This document shows positions 26,401 to 35,076 of a stretch of DNA of 64,000 nucleotides, piece after piece (the first letter of the stretch is position 1; each line of letters begins with the position of its first letter). The stretch is from Ilyomonas sp965247435 (GTDB lineage: Bacteria; Bacteroidota; Bacteroidia; Chitinophagales; Chitinophagaceae), in the NCBI GenBank assembly GCA_965247435.1, contig OZ252019.1, positions 1,178,001 to 1,242,000 on the forward strand. Reading direction: 5' to 3'. The position numbers were made by a program, and so were the translations under genes. The notes beneath the pieces were generated by a model, which did no database searches, was not told the DNA's origin, and was given only the letters and a program-made list of their open reading frames with translations.

Positions 26401-26500
26401 TGCCACTGATGAAGCATTGAAAAATGAGGCGCAGCAAAAGCTGGATATAGTGGTTGCAGAAAAAAATAAAAACAGTAAAGTAGAACAAACATTAAACTAA
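23447..26500 (+). CDS. Large secreted tetratricopeptide-repeat protein
   Basis: This 1017-residue protein has a signal peptide (cleavage near VNAQ, residues 21-24). It is otherwise made of TPR-like helical repeats throughout, e.g. AEYYYRKKDFTSAIAYYEKA, NYYYGFIVFGEKNYKEALNA and GEVYYREQDYFNAEATLKSV. It likely lies in the periplasm or at the outer membrane as a scaffold. The next gene, an outer-membrane barrel, starts five bases after its stop, so the two are one operon and probably one complex. Confidence 0.88.
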   Translation: MKEKLLRHLLILLLLAGAVCVNAQATKENNDPDADFKLAKELYGKQQFSLAYPLFKLLYNEEDFRRSNFPVSAGLEAKYYAVVCGLKLNDETAEPIAKTFISVEHNAPRVQMMSYHLAEYYYRKKDFTSAIAYYEKAGIDNLSNEEIAGMKFHEAYGYFTMKNFAQAKPLFNSIRQIPTDPDYIDANYYYGFIVFGEKNYKEALNAFKIVQDKPAYQSIVPYYVTEIYYFSGDKDNAIASGEAALQKGNQYYALQLKQLLGHAYFDKKQFAKAKPYLEDYVSHTEKVSREDLYELSFTYYEAKQWEQAIAGFKELGGKQDSLAQNSMYLLGDAYLKKDQKANARSAFLFCALNSSNATQKEISSFLYAKLSYELGYLDVSLTELQNFTATYRNSTYTTEAKELLVSVLANTNNYKDALSLFESLHTQSDAALHVYPRILYGRAVELVNDQQMNGADELLNKVFTAGYNESQMQPAYFWKGEIAFRKNNADSAIYYLTTYLRNPVTYGEVNPADAKYTLGYSYMDVEDYGQALKNFEQITTTVTTASSNIQQDAFVRGADCYFMQKRYSKALQLYETVIALNLPAADYAYYQKAIVAGAGNQSAEKLSLLKNFGQRYASSVLVPDANMEIANTYMADEAFQNAVAPLNAVIANKNAVSFKPQAYLKLGVCYFNSNNDDEALKSFKTLMASYPSAEESNDAVEYVRNIFINRKQPDQFVAFMRQNGKDVSTSEQDSLTYIAAYSSYTGKDAAAALKGFQSYLSQFPEGRYAIEAGYLAATIFNDRKDYTNALTYYTAVADKAPNKYAEAAVLLAARLYYFEVKDYAKAEQYFAQLKTIATGQDTKLESMRGLLRCQYKLSQFGDAVANAQDLLTQKGLATDDRMMANMVIAKNYGANNQTSEALSAYSAVVALGKSEYEAEARYRIAEIYLAQNQLKSAEKAGFDVINKAGSYDYWITKAYILLGEVYYREQDYFNAEATLKSVIENATDEALKNEAQQKLDIVVAEKNKNSKVEQTLN

Positions 26501-26505
26501 CACCA

Positions 26506-28236
26506 TTGAAAACATTATTCGTCATACTGCTGTCGCTTCTTTGTTTTGTTTCTGCCGCCGATGCGCAGCAACGTAAGAAAACCGCTGTGAAAAAGAAGAC
26601 CGTAACAACAAGGCAAACCACTGCAAGGCCGGCACGACAAGCCCAAAGAAGCGAAGCGTCTTCGGCTGATACTACTATCCCTAACAGAACAGTTACCGTA
26701 ACTTCCTCTTACAAACCGGAGCTGAAGCCTGCTGCCAAAGTCAACTTTAGCGCTGCCGCGCCACCGGCAGATTCTGTGTTGCCAACCTTGCAATACACCG
26801 TGCCTTCGCAGAATTTGTTTTTTGCCTACCAGCCAGCCGCGCTAAAGCCATTGGCGGCCGGGATAGATTCTGCGATACATTGGGAAAACAAGAACTATCT
26901 CAAGGCCGGCTTTGGTAATTATTCAACACCTTTTTTGCAGGCGGGCCTTTCGTTTGGCGATGGTGAAAAATCGGTGGTAAATGTGCATGCCAAATACATT
27001 TCTTCCAAAGGCAATCTGACTTATCAGCAATACAGCAATGCGGATGTGGACGCGATTGGCATTATCACTAATGGCGTAAACGAATTTACCGGCAAAGTCT
27101 TTTATACCAACAAAACCCGCTACCAGTATGGCTTTCAGCCCGACTCGCTGAAGTTTAACAAAGACGATTTACGCAACCGCTTTACGACGTTTGGTGCAAA
27201 GGTTGGCCTGCGCAATAAGAAGATTAATAGTATTGGTATCAATTACAACCCCAGTATTTATGTGGATGGCTTTACGGATGGTAACAACGGCAATGAAAGT
27301 AACTTTATCCTCGATGCGCCGGTTTCCAAATCGTTTGGTGAGCAGTTTGTCTTCAACTTTGGAATAACGGCAAATCTTACCGGGTATAAAAGCGATAGCG
27401 CCGGTAAGGTCAACAACAACTTAGTCTATCTTTCTCCCGCAGTGCAGTACGGCGCCAATGCGTTTAAAATCGTTGCCGGCATTACGCCATCGTGGGATAA
27501 TAAAGACTTTCACATGCTGCCCAACTTTACCGCCGAGGCAAAAATTAATGAAGAAAAATTTGTGCTGATGGCCGGCTGGATTGGCTATTATAATAAAACC
27601 AATTACGAATCGCTGGCCGACTTCAACCCCTGGCTGCAGCAACCCAAATTTTTAAAAAGTACCCGGATAGGGGAAGAGTACGCCGGCTTTAAAGGCTCTG
27701 CAGGAAGCCATATTACCTACAATGCAAAAGTGTCTTACCTGCATTTATTCAACCAGCCGCTTTTTCTTAACGATACGATTACCGGCAAATCTTTTTATGT
27801 AGTGAACGAAAGCGATATGAAAGACATCCGCCTGCATGGGGAGATCGGCTACACCGTACAGGAAAAATTTTCACTGCTGGCAGGCGCCTCCCTTAATAAG
27901 TACAGCAATTTAACCGATAATGAAAAAGCGTATGGCCTGTTGCCGATAGATATTAACGGCGCGCTGCGCTGGCAGGTAACAAAAGATGTTTTATTTAAAA
28001 GCGATGTGTATTTTTGGGATGGCCCGAGATACTTAACCATAAACAGGGAACTGCGCCGGCTCGATCCTGCTTTTGATTTTAATGCCGGTGCAGAAATGAA
28101 GATTGCGTCTAACTTCAGCGCGTGGCTGCAGTTTAATAATTTATTCAACAATAAGTACCAGCGCTGGAATCAATATCCTGTTATAGGGTTTAATGTATTG
28201 GGCGGTGTTATTTATTCTTTTGGTCAAAACCGGTAA
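26506..28236 (+). CDS. TonB-dependent-receptor-like outer-membrane beta-barrel without plug
   Basis: The 576-residue protein starts at TTG (26506) with signal peptide KTLFVILLSLLCFVSAADAQ. A Lys/Arg/Thr-rich stretch follows (about 22-60) and then a beta barrel of TonB-receptor style ending in FNVLGGVIYSFGQNR. No plug domain is visible, so it is not a standard transporter. It is five bases downstream of the TPR gene, and the next gene starts four bases after its stop, so all three are translated together. Confidence 0.85.
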   Translation: MKTLFVILLSLLCFVSAADAQQRKKTAVKKKTVTTRQTTARPARQAQRSEASSADTTIPNRTVTVTSSYKPELKPAAKVNFSAAAPPADSVLPTLQYTVPSQNLFFAYQPAALKPLAAGIDSAIHWENKNYLKAGFGNYSTPFLQAGLSFGDGEKSVVNVHAKYISSKGNLTYQQYSNADVDAIGIITNGVNEFTGKVFYTNKTRYQYGFQPDSLKFNKDDLRNRFTTFGAKVGLRNKKINSIGINYNPSIYVDGFTDGNNGNESNFILDAPVSKSFGEQFVFNFGITANLTGYKSDSAGKVNNNLVYLSPAVQYGANAFKIVAGITPSWDNKDFHMLPNFTAEAKINEEKFVLMAGWIGYYNKTNYESLADFNPWLQQPKFLKSTRIGEEYAGFKGSAGSHITYNAKVSYLHLFNQPLFLNDTITGKSFYVVNESDMKDIRLHGEIGYTVQEKFSLLAGASLNKYSNLTDNEKAYGLLPIDINGALRWQVTKDVLFKSDVYFWDGPRYLTINRELRRLDPAFDFNAGAEMKIASNFSAWLQFNNLFNNKYQRWNQYPVIGFNVLGGVIYSFGQNR

Positions 28237-28240
28237 TATA

Positions 28241-28813
28241 ATGATTGCATACAGCTTGTATAACTACCTTAAAAAACATAAAAAATTAAACTTGCAGGGC
28301 ATTGGTAATTTTGTGCTGGAAGAAGAACCGGCAAAGCTCGACTTTGCTGCTAAATTGCTGTACCCGCCGGTAAGCGAGGTGAAATTTAATGAAGAAAGCC
28401 TGCCTAACAACAACCAGTTTTTTCATTTCCTGTCGCGCGATTTGAGGGTGGATAAAATTACTTCGGTGCGGTTGTATAACGAAGAAGTAAACCGGATGAA
28501 GGAAGCCCTGGTAAAGCATGGGCAGTACCACTTAGCCGGCATTGGTATTTTGCATAAAGAAGCTAACGATGCTGTTTCTTTTAAATTATACGACAAGGAT
28601 AAAACACCGTTGCCGGTAATACCGGTAGAGCGGGTGATTCGTAAAGATGATACCCATACTATACGCGTAGGTGAGGACGAGCGTACCAATAAGCACATGG
28701 AAGAATTGCTGGCGCTGCCCGAAGCGAAAAAGAAAAATAACCGCTGGGCATACGTGTTAATTGCTGTATTGGTCTTGCTGATTCTTTTTCTACTGTTTTA
28801 TTATCAGCGATAG
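28241..28813 (+). CDS. Membrane-anchored protein with HU-like (CCDC81-type) domains
   Basis: The ATG at 28241 gives 190 residues. The N-terminal ~130 resemble the prokaryotic HU-fold domains related to CCDC81: LYNYLKKHKKLNLQGIGNFV, then VNRMKEALVKHGQYHLAGIG, two HU-like units. A charged linker follows and then one C-terminal helix (YVLIAVLVLLILFLLFYYQR), so the HU part faces the cytosol. Relatives in Bacteroidota often carry a SPOR domain. It forms the third gene of the TPR/barrel operon and converges on thiL. Confidence 0.8.
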   Translation: MIAYSLYNYLKKHKKLNLQGIGNFVLEEEPAKLDFAAKLLYPPVSEVKFNEESLPNNNQFFHFLSRDLRVDKITSVRLYNEEVNRMKEALVKHGQYHLAGIGILHKEANDAVSFKLYDKDKTPLPVIPVERVIRKDDTHTIRVGEDERTNKHMEELLALPEAKKKNNRWAYVLIAVLVLLILFLLFYYQR

Positions 28814-28821
28814 TCTGACTT

Positions 28822-29853
28822 TTAAATAAACGCATTCCAGCCCTGTGCAATCACATCGTAGGTACTGCCGCCTTTGGTAATAAATTTTTTGCCTTCTTCC
28901 GGCGGTGTCATGTAGCCGATAACGCTTATTTCTTCGTTAAGCGTTATTTTATCATAATCGCTTTGTTGTAATGTAAAAATCAGCTCATAATCTTCGCCGC
29001 CATTCAATGCGCACACGGTCGGGTCTAAGCCAAACTTATACGCAGCAGCCCTCGCCAGTTCATGGATGGGTAATTTCTCTTCGTACAACTGGCAGCCGGT
29101 GCCGCTTTGCCTGCACAGGTGCAATACTTCACTGCTGATGCCGTCGCTCACATCCATCATAGCCGTAGGCACAAGGCCGCTTTGCTCAAAAAACTGGATA
29201 ATGTCTTTTCTTGCTTCGGGCTTCAGCAGCCGGCCAACAATATAATCTTCTCCTTCGAGGTCGGGTTGTACCTGCGGGTTTTCGAGGTAGATCTTCTTTT
29301 CTCTTTCTAATAAAGTAAGCCCTAAAAAAGCGCCGCCGGTATAGCCGCTTACACAAATAAGATCGCCGGCCTGCGCGGTGCTGCGCTTTACATATTTGTC
29401 AGGCGCTACTTCGCCGATTGCTGTAACGGAAATAATAAACCCTTTTTGCGAAGCGCTGGTATCGCCGCCGATTAAATCAACCCCGTATTTTTCGCAGGCC
29501 GCATATACGCCTTCATAAAACTCATCCAGCGCTTCCACGCTAAAACGGTTGCTGAAGGCGATGCTGAGCGTTACCTGCGTTGGTGTTGCATTCATTGCAT
29601 AGATATCGCTCACGTTTACCACGATACTTTTGTAGCCTAAATGCTTCAGCGGTGTGTACATCAGGTCAAAATGAATACCTTCTACCAGCATATCGGTAGT
29701 AACAACGGTTTGCTTGCCAAAATGGTCTATTACGGCAGCATCGTCGCCGATACTCAGGATGGTAGAAGCATTCTGGATTTCAAAGTTTTTGGTCAGATGT
29801 TCTATAAGGCCAAACTCACCAAGGCTGGCTATTTCGGTACGGGAATTAGACAT
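28822..29853 (-). CDS. thiL: Thiamine-monophosphate kinase
   Basis: ThiL phosphorylates thiamine phosphate to thiamine diphosphate. The 343-residue protein has LSIGDDAAVID, TTDMLVEGIHFDL, VNVSDIYAMNATPTQ (the family's NxSD motif), DLIGGDTSAS and MMDVSDGISSEVLH, and GGEDYELIFT near the C-terminus. Its length and motif order are normal. No thiamine riboswitch is visible before it. Confidence 0.96.
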   Translation of the reverse strand: MSNSRTEIASLGEFGLIEHLTKNFEIQNASTILSIGDDAAVIDHFGKQTVVTTDMLVEGIHFDLMYTPLKHLGYKSIVVNVSDIYAMNATPTQVTLSIAFSNRFSVEALDEFYEGVYAACEKYGVDLIGGDTSASQKGFIISVTAIGEVAPDKYVKRSTAQAGDLICVSGYTGGAFLGLTLLEREKKIYLENPQVQPDLEGEDYIVGRLLKPEARKDIIQFFEQSGLVPTAMMDVSDGISSEVLHLCRQSGTGCQLYEEKLPIHELARAAAYKFGLDPTVCALNGGEDYELIFTLQQSDYDKITLNEEISVIGYMTPPEEGKKFITKGGSTYDVIAQGWNAFI

Positions 29854-29896
29854 GTACGATGTTAGATATGTGATGTAAGATGTGCGATCTATAGTC

Positions 29897-30246
29897 CTAA
29901 TCTTTTCTTGCAGATTGAATTGTTGCTACAATAATCTTTAGTAATTCTTCTCTTTCTTTAAACAATTGAATAACGGTTTCTTTATGCTGCGGATTAAATT
30001 CATATAATAGCTCAGGAAAGAGAAGGCTTTCGTTCAGTTCCTCTCAACTATTTTTAATTTTTTAAAAAAAATCGGCTCTTGATTTTGCTCTTTTAACGGC
30101 GCAATAGTTCGCAGCAACAGAACTGCTTGAGCGAATAATCTGGTTGTTATAATTTCTGTTCAAATCATTTCTGTCTAACAGCAACGTAAATCTGCCAATA
30201 TCAATTGCAAATTTTTTGTTCGTTTTTTCATTTCTTCAGCATCCAT
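29897..30246 (-). pseudogene. Frameshifted four-helix-bundle protein (S23-like)
   Basis: Read on the minus strand, MDAEEMKKRTKN starts at 30246. It continues after a one-base shift as FAIDIGRF.LLDRND, then IIRSSSSVAANYCAVKRAKS and RADF. Another shift at a run of eight T gives KKLKIVE, and a third frame gives ELNESLLFPELLYEFNPQHK and EELLKIIVATIQSARKD, ending in TAG at 29897-29899. The order matches the four-helix-bundle/S23 family found in rRNA intervening sequences and as free genes. At least three indels, mostly in A or T runs, break it. Confidence 0.8.
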
Positions 30247-30301
30247 AACAAATGTTTTGAACTTCAAAATACATCTAACATCATATATCATACATTCCAT
30301 G

Positions 30302-31072
30302 TCATTCCCCATTCACCCAACGCACCAGTTCTTCATGTATGTTGCCATTAGTAGCTATAATGCCCGGCTGGTAAGGGTTATATATGTTGCCGTTGAGGTC
30401 GGTTACTTTTCCGCCCGCTTCTTCCACAATCAGAAAGCCGGCAGCGCTATCCCATGCGTTTAGTTTATGCTCGTAAAATCCATCAAAACGGCCTGCAGCT
30501 ACCCAGCAGAGGTCTATCGCTGCACTGCCCAGGCGGCGCACCGGGATGCCCTGCCGTATCAGCCGGTCAAAAACATTAAGCGGCCCGTTCGGCGCATCTA
30601 AGTAAGTATAGGGAAAACCAGTGGCAAGGCAACTGGTTGCTACGTCTGTTTTAGGACTTACAAAAATCTGCTTTGCATTCAGCGAAGCGCCATAGCCGCG
30701 CTCTGCAAAAAAGAATTCGCCCATAATGGGGTTGTGTACGGCCCCCATAATTATTTTTCCTTCGTGCTCGAGGCCGATAGATACACAGCACAGCGGAATG
30801 CCATTGGCAAAGTTGACAGTGCCGTCAATCGGGTCTATAATCCATTTGTAACTGGAATCCTGTACAATTTCGCCCGCTTCTTCACTAAGCAGATAATGGT
30901 CGGGAAAGCTTTCGCGGATAACACTAAAGATGGCTTTTTCGGCAGCGTGATCTGCTTCTGTTACCAGGTTATTGATACCTTCTTTATTGGAGATTTTAAA
31001 TTCGCCGTTAAAGAACTGTTTTAATACAGCGGCGCCGGCTTCTGTTGCTTTTAGCAAGGTTTGTTTCAACAT
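30302..31072 (-). CDS. Inositol monophosphatase-family phosphatase
   Basis: The 256-residue protein has the family's metal-binding motifs in order: the EE of LLSEEAGEI, DPIDGTVNFANGIP, and WDSAAGFLIVEEAGG. Members remove phosphate from inositol monophosphates or related sugar phosphates and nucleotides (SuhB, CysQ types). The exact substrate is not clear. It stands alone. Confidence 0.93.
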   Translation of the reverse strand: MLKQTLLKATEAGAAVLKQFFNGEFKISNKEGINNLVTEADHAAEKAIFSVIRESFPDHYLLSEEAGEIVQDSSYKWIIDPIDGTVNFANGIPLCCVSIGLEHEGKIIMGAVHNPIMGEFFFAERGYGASLNAKQIFVSPKTDVATSCLATGFPYTYLDAPNGPLNVFDRLIRQGIPVRRLGSAAIDLCWVAAGRFDGFYEHKLNAWDSAAGFLIVEEAGGKVTDLNGNIYNPYQPGIIATNGNIHEELVRWVNGE

Positions 31073-31196
31073 CGGGCAAAGATAAACGGAGAATGGAGCA
31101 GCGTAAAAAGATTTATGAGGCAGGGGTTGAAGTAATTGCCTGGCATAAGGAAACCGGGAAAGAAACAGCTTTTTTAAATATTCAGTTAATACGATA

Positions 31197-31232
31197 AAAA
31201 GGGCCGGCTCTTATTATAGAGTCAGCCCTTTT
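31197..31232 (-). terminator. Terminator of the PepSY-like gene
   Basis: AAAAGGGCCGGCTCT and AGAGTCAGCCCTTTT pair with two mismatches around TATTAT. It lies 21 bases beyond the stop of the gene at 31253. Confidence 0.75.
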
Positions 31233-31252
31233 ACTGCTGTAATAGTTTTATT

Positions 31253-31726
31253 TTATAATGCTGCAATCCCCGTATAAAGCGCGGTACGACCGGCGGCATC
31301 AGCTTGTACAACAATCGTTTGATCGTCTTTTTGCAGTTGTGCAAAATAGGTTGTTAAGGCATCAGCATCTGTAAATTTGATGATGGAATTAATGGTGTAC
31401 TGATTATACTTTGTAAGCAATGTGTTTATTGCAGACTGGGGCAAATCTTCCAGTAAAGCTTCCTTGCTTACACCAACAAAATCATCGGTATTGCTGTTGT
31501 AAAAAACTGAGGTGTTTTCGTTATTCATCACAAAACTGGCTTTATTGTACCGGCCTGTCGTTTTCCAGTTCACATTGGAAGCTTCCTTAAACTGTCTTGC
31601 GAAATCCTGCCTTGCCCCGTAGCCGATCGTAACTGGATTTGCAAATGCGCCTGTGCCTGCAAGGATTGATAAAAGGGCTGTAAGCACGGTAACTTTTTTG
31701 ATGTTTATTGAGAAATACTTTTTCAT
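31253..31726 (-). CDS. Secreted small protein of PepSY-like type
   Basis: The 157-residue protein has a signal peptide (cleavage near GAFA-NP). It then has a domain with FARQFKEASNVNWKTTGRYN, KASFVMNNENTSVFYN and a repeated turn, as in a family of periplasmic Chitinophagaceae proteins with a PepSY-like fold. Function unknown. It is a single gene. Confidence 0.65.
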   Translation of the reverse strand: MKKYFSINIKKVTVLTALLSILAGTGAFANPVTIGYGARQDFARQFKEASNVNWKTTGRYNKASFVMNNENTSVFYNSNTDDFVGVSKEALLEDLPQSAINTLLTKYNQYTINSIIKFTDADALTTYFAQLQKDDQTIVVQADAAGRTALYTGIAAL

Positions 31727-31956
31727 AAAAAATGTTTTTAAAGATGATTTTTTTTGTTTGATGGTGTAAAAGTAATGCGGGTATCAGGGTAGCAAAAGGC
31801 AATTGCGACGAAAGGCCAATCGAACGCGACTAAACCGGAGAAAGTGTATGAATATGTAAAAATACACTGCCTTAATCAGCATTCTAAGCGGGCAGAGCTG
31901 TTAAATAAACGAGTAACGCTCTTTATCCGCTATGCACCGTTGTTGAGGCAGGTATT

Positions 31957-31996
31957 AAAAAAGGCTGACGCTTTTTTTTGAGACAGCCTTTTTTTT
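31957..31996 (-). terminator. Terminator of the WXXGXW-repeat gene
   Basis: AAAAAAGGCTG (31957-31967) pairs with CAGCCTTTTTT (31984-31994). On the minus strand the T-run follows the stem, right after the stop of the gene at 31998. Confidence 0.7.
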
Positions 31997-31997
31997 A

Positions 31998-32300
31998 TTA
32001 TGCCCTGCGCCAGTAGCCTTTTTCCCAATACCAGCCGCGGCGCATGCGTATCCAATGGCCGGGCGCCCATACATAATGCTGGCGTGGCGCTATCCAGTAT
32101 CCCGGCTTATAAATATATGTTCTGCCCTGTGGCAGCCACTCACCCTCTACCCATATATAATCAGGCGCAGGAGCAACCGGCCTCTCCACTGCCCTGGCGC
32201 TCGGCTGCACGGTTACATAAATCCGTTGTGCGTGGCTCTGCTGTACCGCAGCAAAAGAAATAACTGCTATCAGCAGGCACTTTACAATTAATTGTTTCAT
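31998..32300 (-). CDS. Secreted WXXGXW/YXWGXW-repeat protein
   Basis: This 100-residue protein has a signal peptide (cleavage near SHAQ). Aromatic repeat units follow: DYIWVEGEWL, IYKPGYWI, YVWAPGHWI and WYWEKGYWRR. Such short repeats are known in several Gram-negative secreted proteins of unknown role. The next 314 bases (32301-32614) hold no gene. Confidence 0.8.
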   Translation of the reverse strand: MKQLIVKCLLIAVISFAAVQQSHAQRIYVTVQPSARAVERPVAPAPDYIWVEGEWLPQGRTYIYKPGYWIAPRQHYVWAPGHWIRMRRGWYWEKGYWRRA

Positions 32301-32614
32301 AGAATTTACATTTGCTTTTTGAGATAAGCGAAACAGGTATTGGTTTAAACAAAGAAAGCTAAAACATAAAAGGTTATATCGCTTTTGGACGTATCGCAGA
32401 AGCAGAATTTGTATAACTGTAGTTTTGTCAAGCTTTTTAAAGCGATGGTCTTAAGTAAGTTGTACCAAATTTTTATCTCTGTTAATCTCTTGTCCGTTTA
32501 GAAACAAGAAAGCAAAGAAGGTGTTAAGGATAAGAATTGCCAAACTGCTAAACCTAATATTGTTCTGTATTTTGCTGCCTGATAAGCGGCCTTATAAAAA
32601 ATAAAATACTTTTT
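32301..32614. other. Gap between divergent genes without a recognisable gene
   Basis: AT-rich sequence between the minus-strand WXXGXW-repeat gene and the plus-strand AIM24-like gene. It must hold promoters for both; no clear motif was found. Confidence 0.5.
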
Positions 32615-33409
32615 ATGATACGCAACCACGAAATAGATTATCGCATTTATGGCGAAGAAATGCAGTATGTGGAGATAGAACTGGACCCGCAGGAAACAGC
32701 AGTAGCCGAAAGCGGCGCTTTTTTAATGATGGATGATGGCATACAAATGCAAACCATCTTTGGCGATGGCAGCCAGCAGCAACGTGGCGGCCTGTTTGAT
32801 AAACTGCTGAGCGCCGGCAAACGCCTGCTGGTAGGAGAGAGCCTGTTTATGACCGCATTTACCAATACAGGCTATGGCAAGCGGCGGGTAAGCTTTGCTT
32901 CTCCCTATCCGGGCAAAATTATTTCTTTAGACTTACAGCAGTTGGGCGGCACCATCATTTGCCAGAAAGATGCTTTCTTATGCGCCGCCAAAGGCGTGAG
33001 CATCAGTATAGAATTTCAGCGCCGGCTTGGCACGGGCTTGTTTGGCGGCGAAGGGTTTATTATGGAAAAGCTGCAGGGCGACGGCATGGCGTTTATGCAT
33101 GCCGGCGGCCATGTGTTTGCAAGAGAATTGCAGCCGGGAGAATTGCTGAAAGTAGATACCGGTTGCCTCGTTGGCTTTACCGCAGGCGTTCAATTTGATA
33201 TTCAACTGGTTGGCGGCATTAAAAATACTTTTTTTGGTGGCGAGGGCGTATTCTTTGCTACCCTGCGCGGGCCAGGCACCGTGTGGATACAAACGCTGCC
33301 GGTAAGCCGCTTAGCTTCGCGCATACTTAGTTATGCCACTACCCAGCGCAAGGAAGAAGGCAGTATTTTAGGCGGCTTAGGCAACCTGATTGATGGTGAT
33401 GGCTATTAA
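32615..33409 (+). CDS. TIGR00266/AIM24-family protein
   Basis: The 264-residue protein has the family's beta-rich repeats: MQYVEIELDPQETAVAESGA, GKIISLDLQQLGGTIICQKD, GFIMEKLQGDGMAFMHAGG and GTVWIQTLPVSRLASRI. Family members are widespread, related to mitochondrial AIM24 and of unknown function. No signal peptide, so probably cytosolic. Confidence 0.9.
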   Translation: MIRNHEIDYRIYGEEMQYVEIELDPQETAVAESGAFLMMDDGIQMQTIFGDGSQQQRGGLFDKLLSAGKRLLVGESLFMTAFTNTGYGKRRVSFASPYPGKIISLDLQQLGGTIICQKDAFLCAAKGVSISIEFQRRLGTGLFGGEGFIMEKLQGDGMAFMHAGGHVFARELQPGELLKVDTGCLVGFTAGVQFDIQLVGGIKNTFFGGEGVFFATLRGPGTVWIQTLPVSRLASRILSYATTQRKEEGSILGGLGNLIDGDGY

Positions 33410-33502
33410 TTTTATTAGTAGTATATGGTTCCCGGTTTAATAATTTATCCTGTAGCTTTCACTATTCCTCTTTCACTTTTAAATACAATAAATTAACTTC
33501 TA

Positions 33503-35008
33503 TTGAGTATAAAAAGCCTTGCCGGTCAAACATTGTGGTATGGCGTAAGCAGTATTGCAGCAAGATTTATCAATTATCTGCTTACGCCGATACTCACTTA
33601 CTCGGCAGTTGTTTCAGTGGCAGATTACGGACGTATGGGCGCCGTATATGCAATGATGCCGCTGATGAATGTACTGTTTACCTATGGCATGGAAACGGCT
33701 TATTTCCGGTTTATACAAAAGAAAGAAACGGTTTCTGTTGTAAATGCTACTGCCACCATCAGTTTGTTATGCAGTACGGTTTTGTTCACCGTTTTATTAT
33801 GGCTTAACCAATCGTTGCTGGTAAAAGTAACTACGCTCGGAGATTTCCCGGTACTTATACAATTGAGTATTATCGTTATAGCGCTGGATGCTTTAAGCAC
33901 CATACCTTTTGCCAGGCTGCGCAATGAAGGAAGGCCGAAATTATTCGCGCTTATAAAGGTCGCCAGCATTCTTATCAACGTAACACTCACCGTATTCTTT
34001 ATTGTATATTGTCCGTATGCGTATAAAAATAGCGGTGGTAATTCCTGGATTGTTTTGCTGTACCGGCCACAGGTAAACCCCATCCAGTATATACTGATTG
34101 CCAATATCGCGCAATCGGCCTTTACCCTGTTACTGCTAATCAAATGGTTAATACCAAAGCGTTTCCGCTTCAGCTTTACTATATGGAAAGAAATGATGTT
34201 GTATGCCTTACCCATGCTGGTGGCGGGCCTGGGCGGCATGATAAACGAAACCTTCGACCGGCTGATGCTTGGCTGGTGGCTGCCGGGTGCCAACAACTAT
34301 GCAGACGGGCAGCGCGGCATTTACAATGCCTGTTATAAGCTGTCCATTTTAATTACGCTTTTTATACAGGCTTTTCGCATGGGCGCAGAGCCTTTCTTTT
34401 TCAAGCAGGCCGCCGGTGCTAATGCGCCGGCCACCTACGCCCGCGTGATGAAGTTTTTTGTGCTCACCGTTACGGTAATGTTTTTGGTAGTGGCCCTATA
34501 CATACCTGTATGGAAGTTTTTTATTGATAAAAGATACTGGGAAGGCCTGAGAGTAGTGCCGGTACTGCTGCTTGCCAATATGAGCCTCGGGATTTATTAC
34601 AACTTAAGCGTGTGGTATAAGATAACCAGCAAAACGATTGCCGGTGGTGTTATTACCTTAATCGGCGTGGCTATTACCGTTGTTATTAACTGGGTATTTA
34701 TTCCAAAGTACAGCTACATGGCCTGCGCCTGGGCTACCTTTTTTTGTTATGCTACCATGATGGTCGTAAGCTATGCATGGGGGCAAAAGAATTATTATGT
34801 GCCGTATGCCTGGAAGAAGCTGCTGGCTTTTATTGTGATTGTGTTGCTCTTGTTTTTCCTGCACTCAGGCATTACCGCACTTTGGCCGAACACCGTTTTT
34901 AGTCTCGCCGTTGCCACACTGTTAATCGGCTCGTATGGCTGGTTTATACTACAGGTTGAGAAAAAAGAGTTTAAGCAGTTCCCGGTAATCGGGAAATATG
35001 TGCGGTAA
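33503..35008 (+). CDS. Polysaccharide flippase-type (MOP) membrane protein
   Basis: The 501-residue protein has about 14 membrane helices and starts at TTG with SIKSLAGQTLWYGVSSIAAR, the typical Wzx/MOP opening. Further family stretches are ALPMLVAGLGGMINETFDRL and YNACYKLSILITLFIQAFRM. Members flip lipid-linked sugars to the periplasm. No sugar-polymer cluster surrounds it, so the substrate is unknown. Confidence 0.9.
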   Translation: MSIKSLAGQTLWYGVSSIAARFINYLLTPILTYSAVVSVADYGRMGAVYAMMPLMNVLFTYGMETAYFRFIQKKETVSVVNATATISLLCSTVLFTVLLWLNQSLLVKVTTLGDFPVLIQLSIIVIALDALSTIPFARLRNEGRPKLFALIKVASILINVTLTVFFIVYCPYAYKNSGGNSWIVLLYRPQVNPIQYILIANIAQSAFTLLLLIKWLIPKRFRFSFTIWKEMMLYALPMLVAGLGGMINETFDRLMLGWWLPGANNYADGQRGIYNACYKLSILITLFIQAFRMGAEPFFFKQAAGANAPATYARVMKFFVLTVTVMFLVVALYIPVWKFFIDKRYWEGLRVVPVLLLANMSLGIYYNLSVWYKITSKTIAGGVITLIGVAITVVINWVFIPKYSYMACAWATFFCYATMMVVSYAWGQKNYYVPYAWKKLLAFIVIVLLLFFLHSGITALWPNTVFSLAVATLLIGSYGWFILQVEKKEFKQFPVIGKYVR

Positions 35009-35076
35009 GTTGACAAGTATCGCTGGCGGTTGCTTTACCTATATCTTTAAAAAGCTTTGCTAATCTTGCTAATCAT

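Noticed and set aside
29854..29896. A thiamine riboswitch upstream of thiL
   Set aside because: No TPP-riboswitch consensus (CTGAGA, ACCTGA-type elements) is present before thiL.
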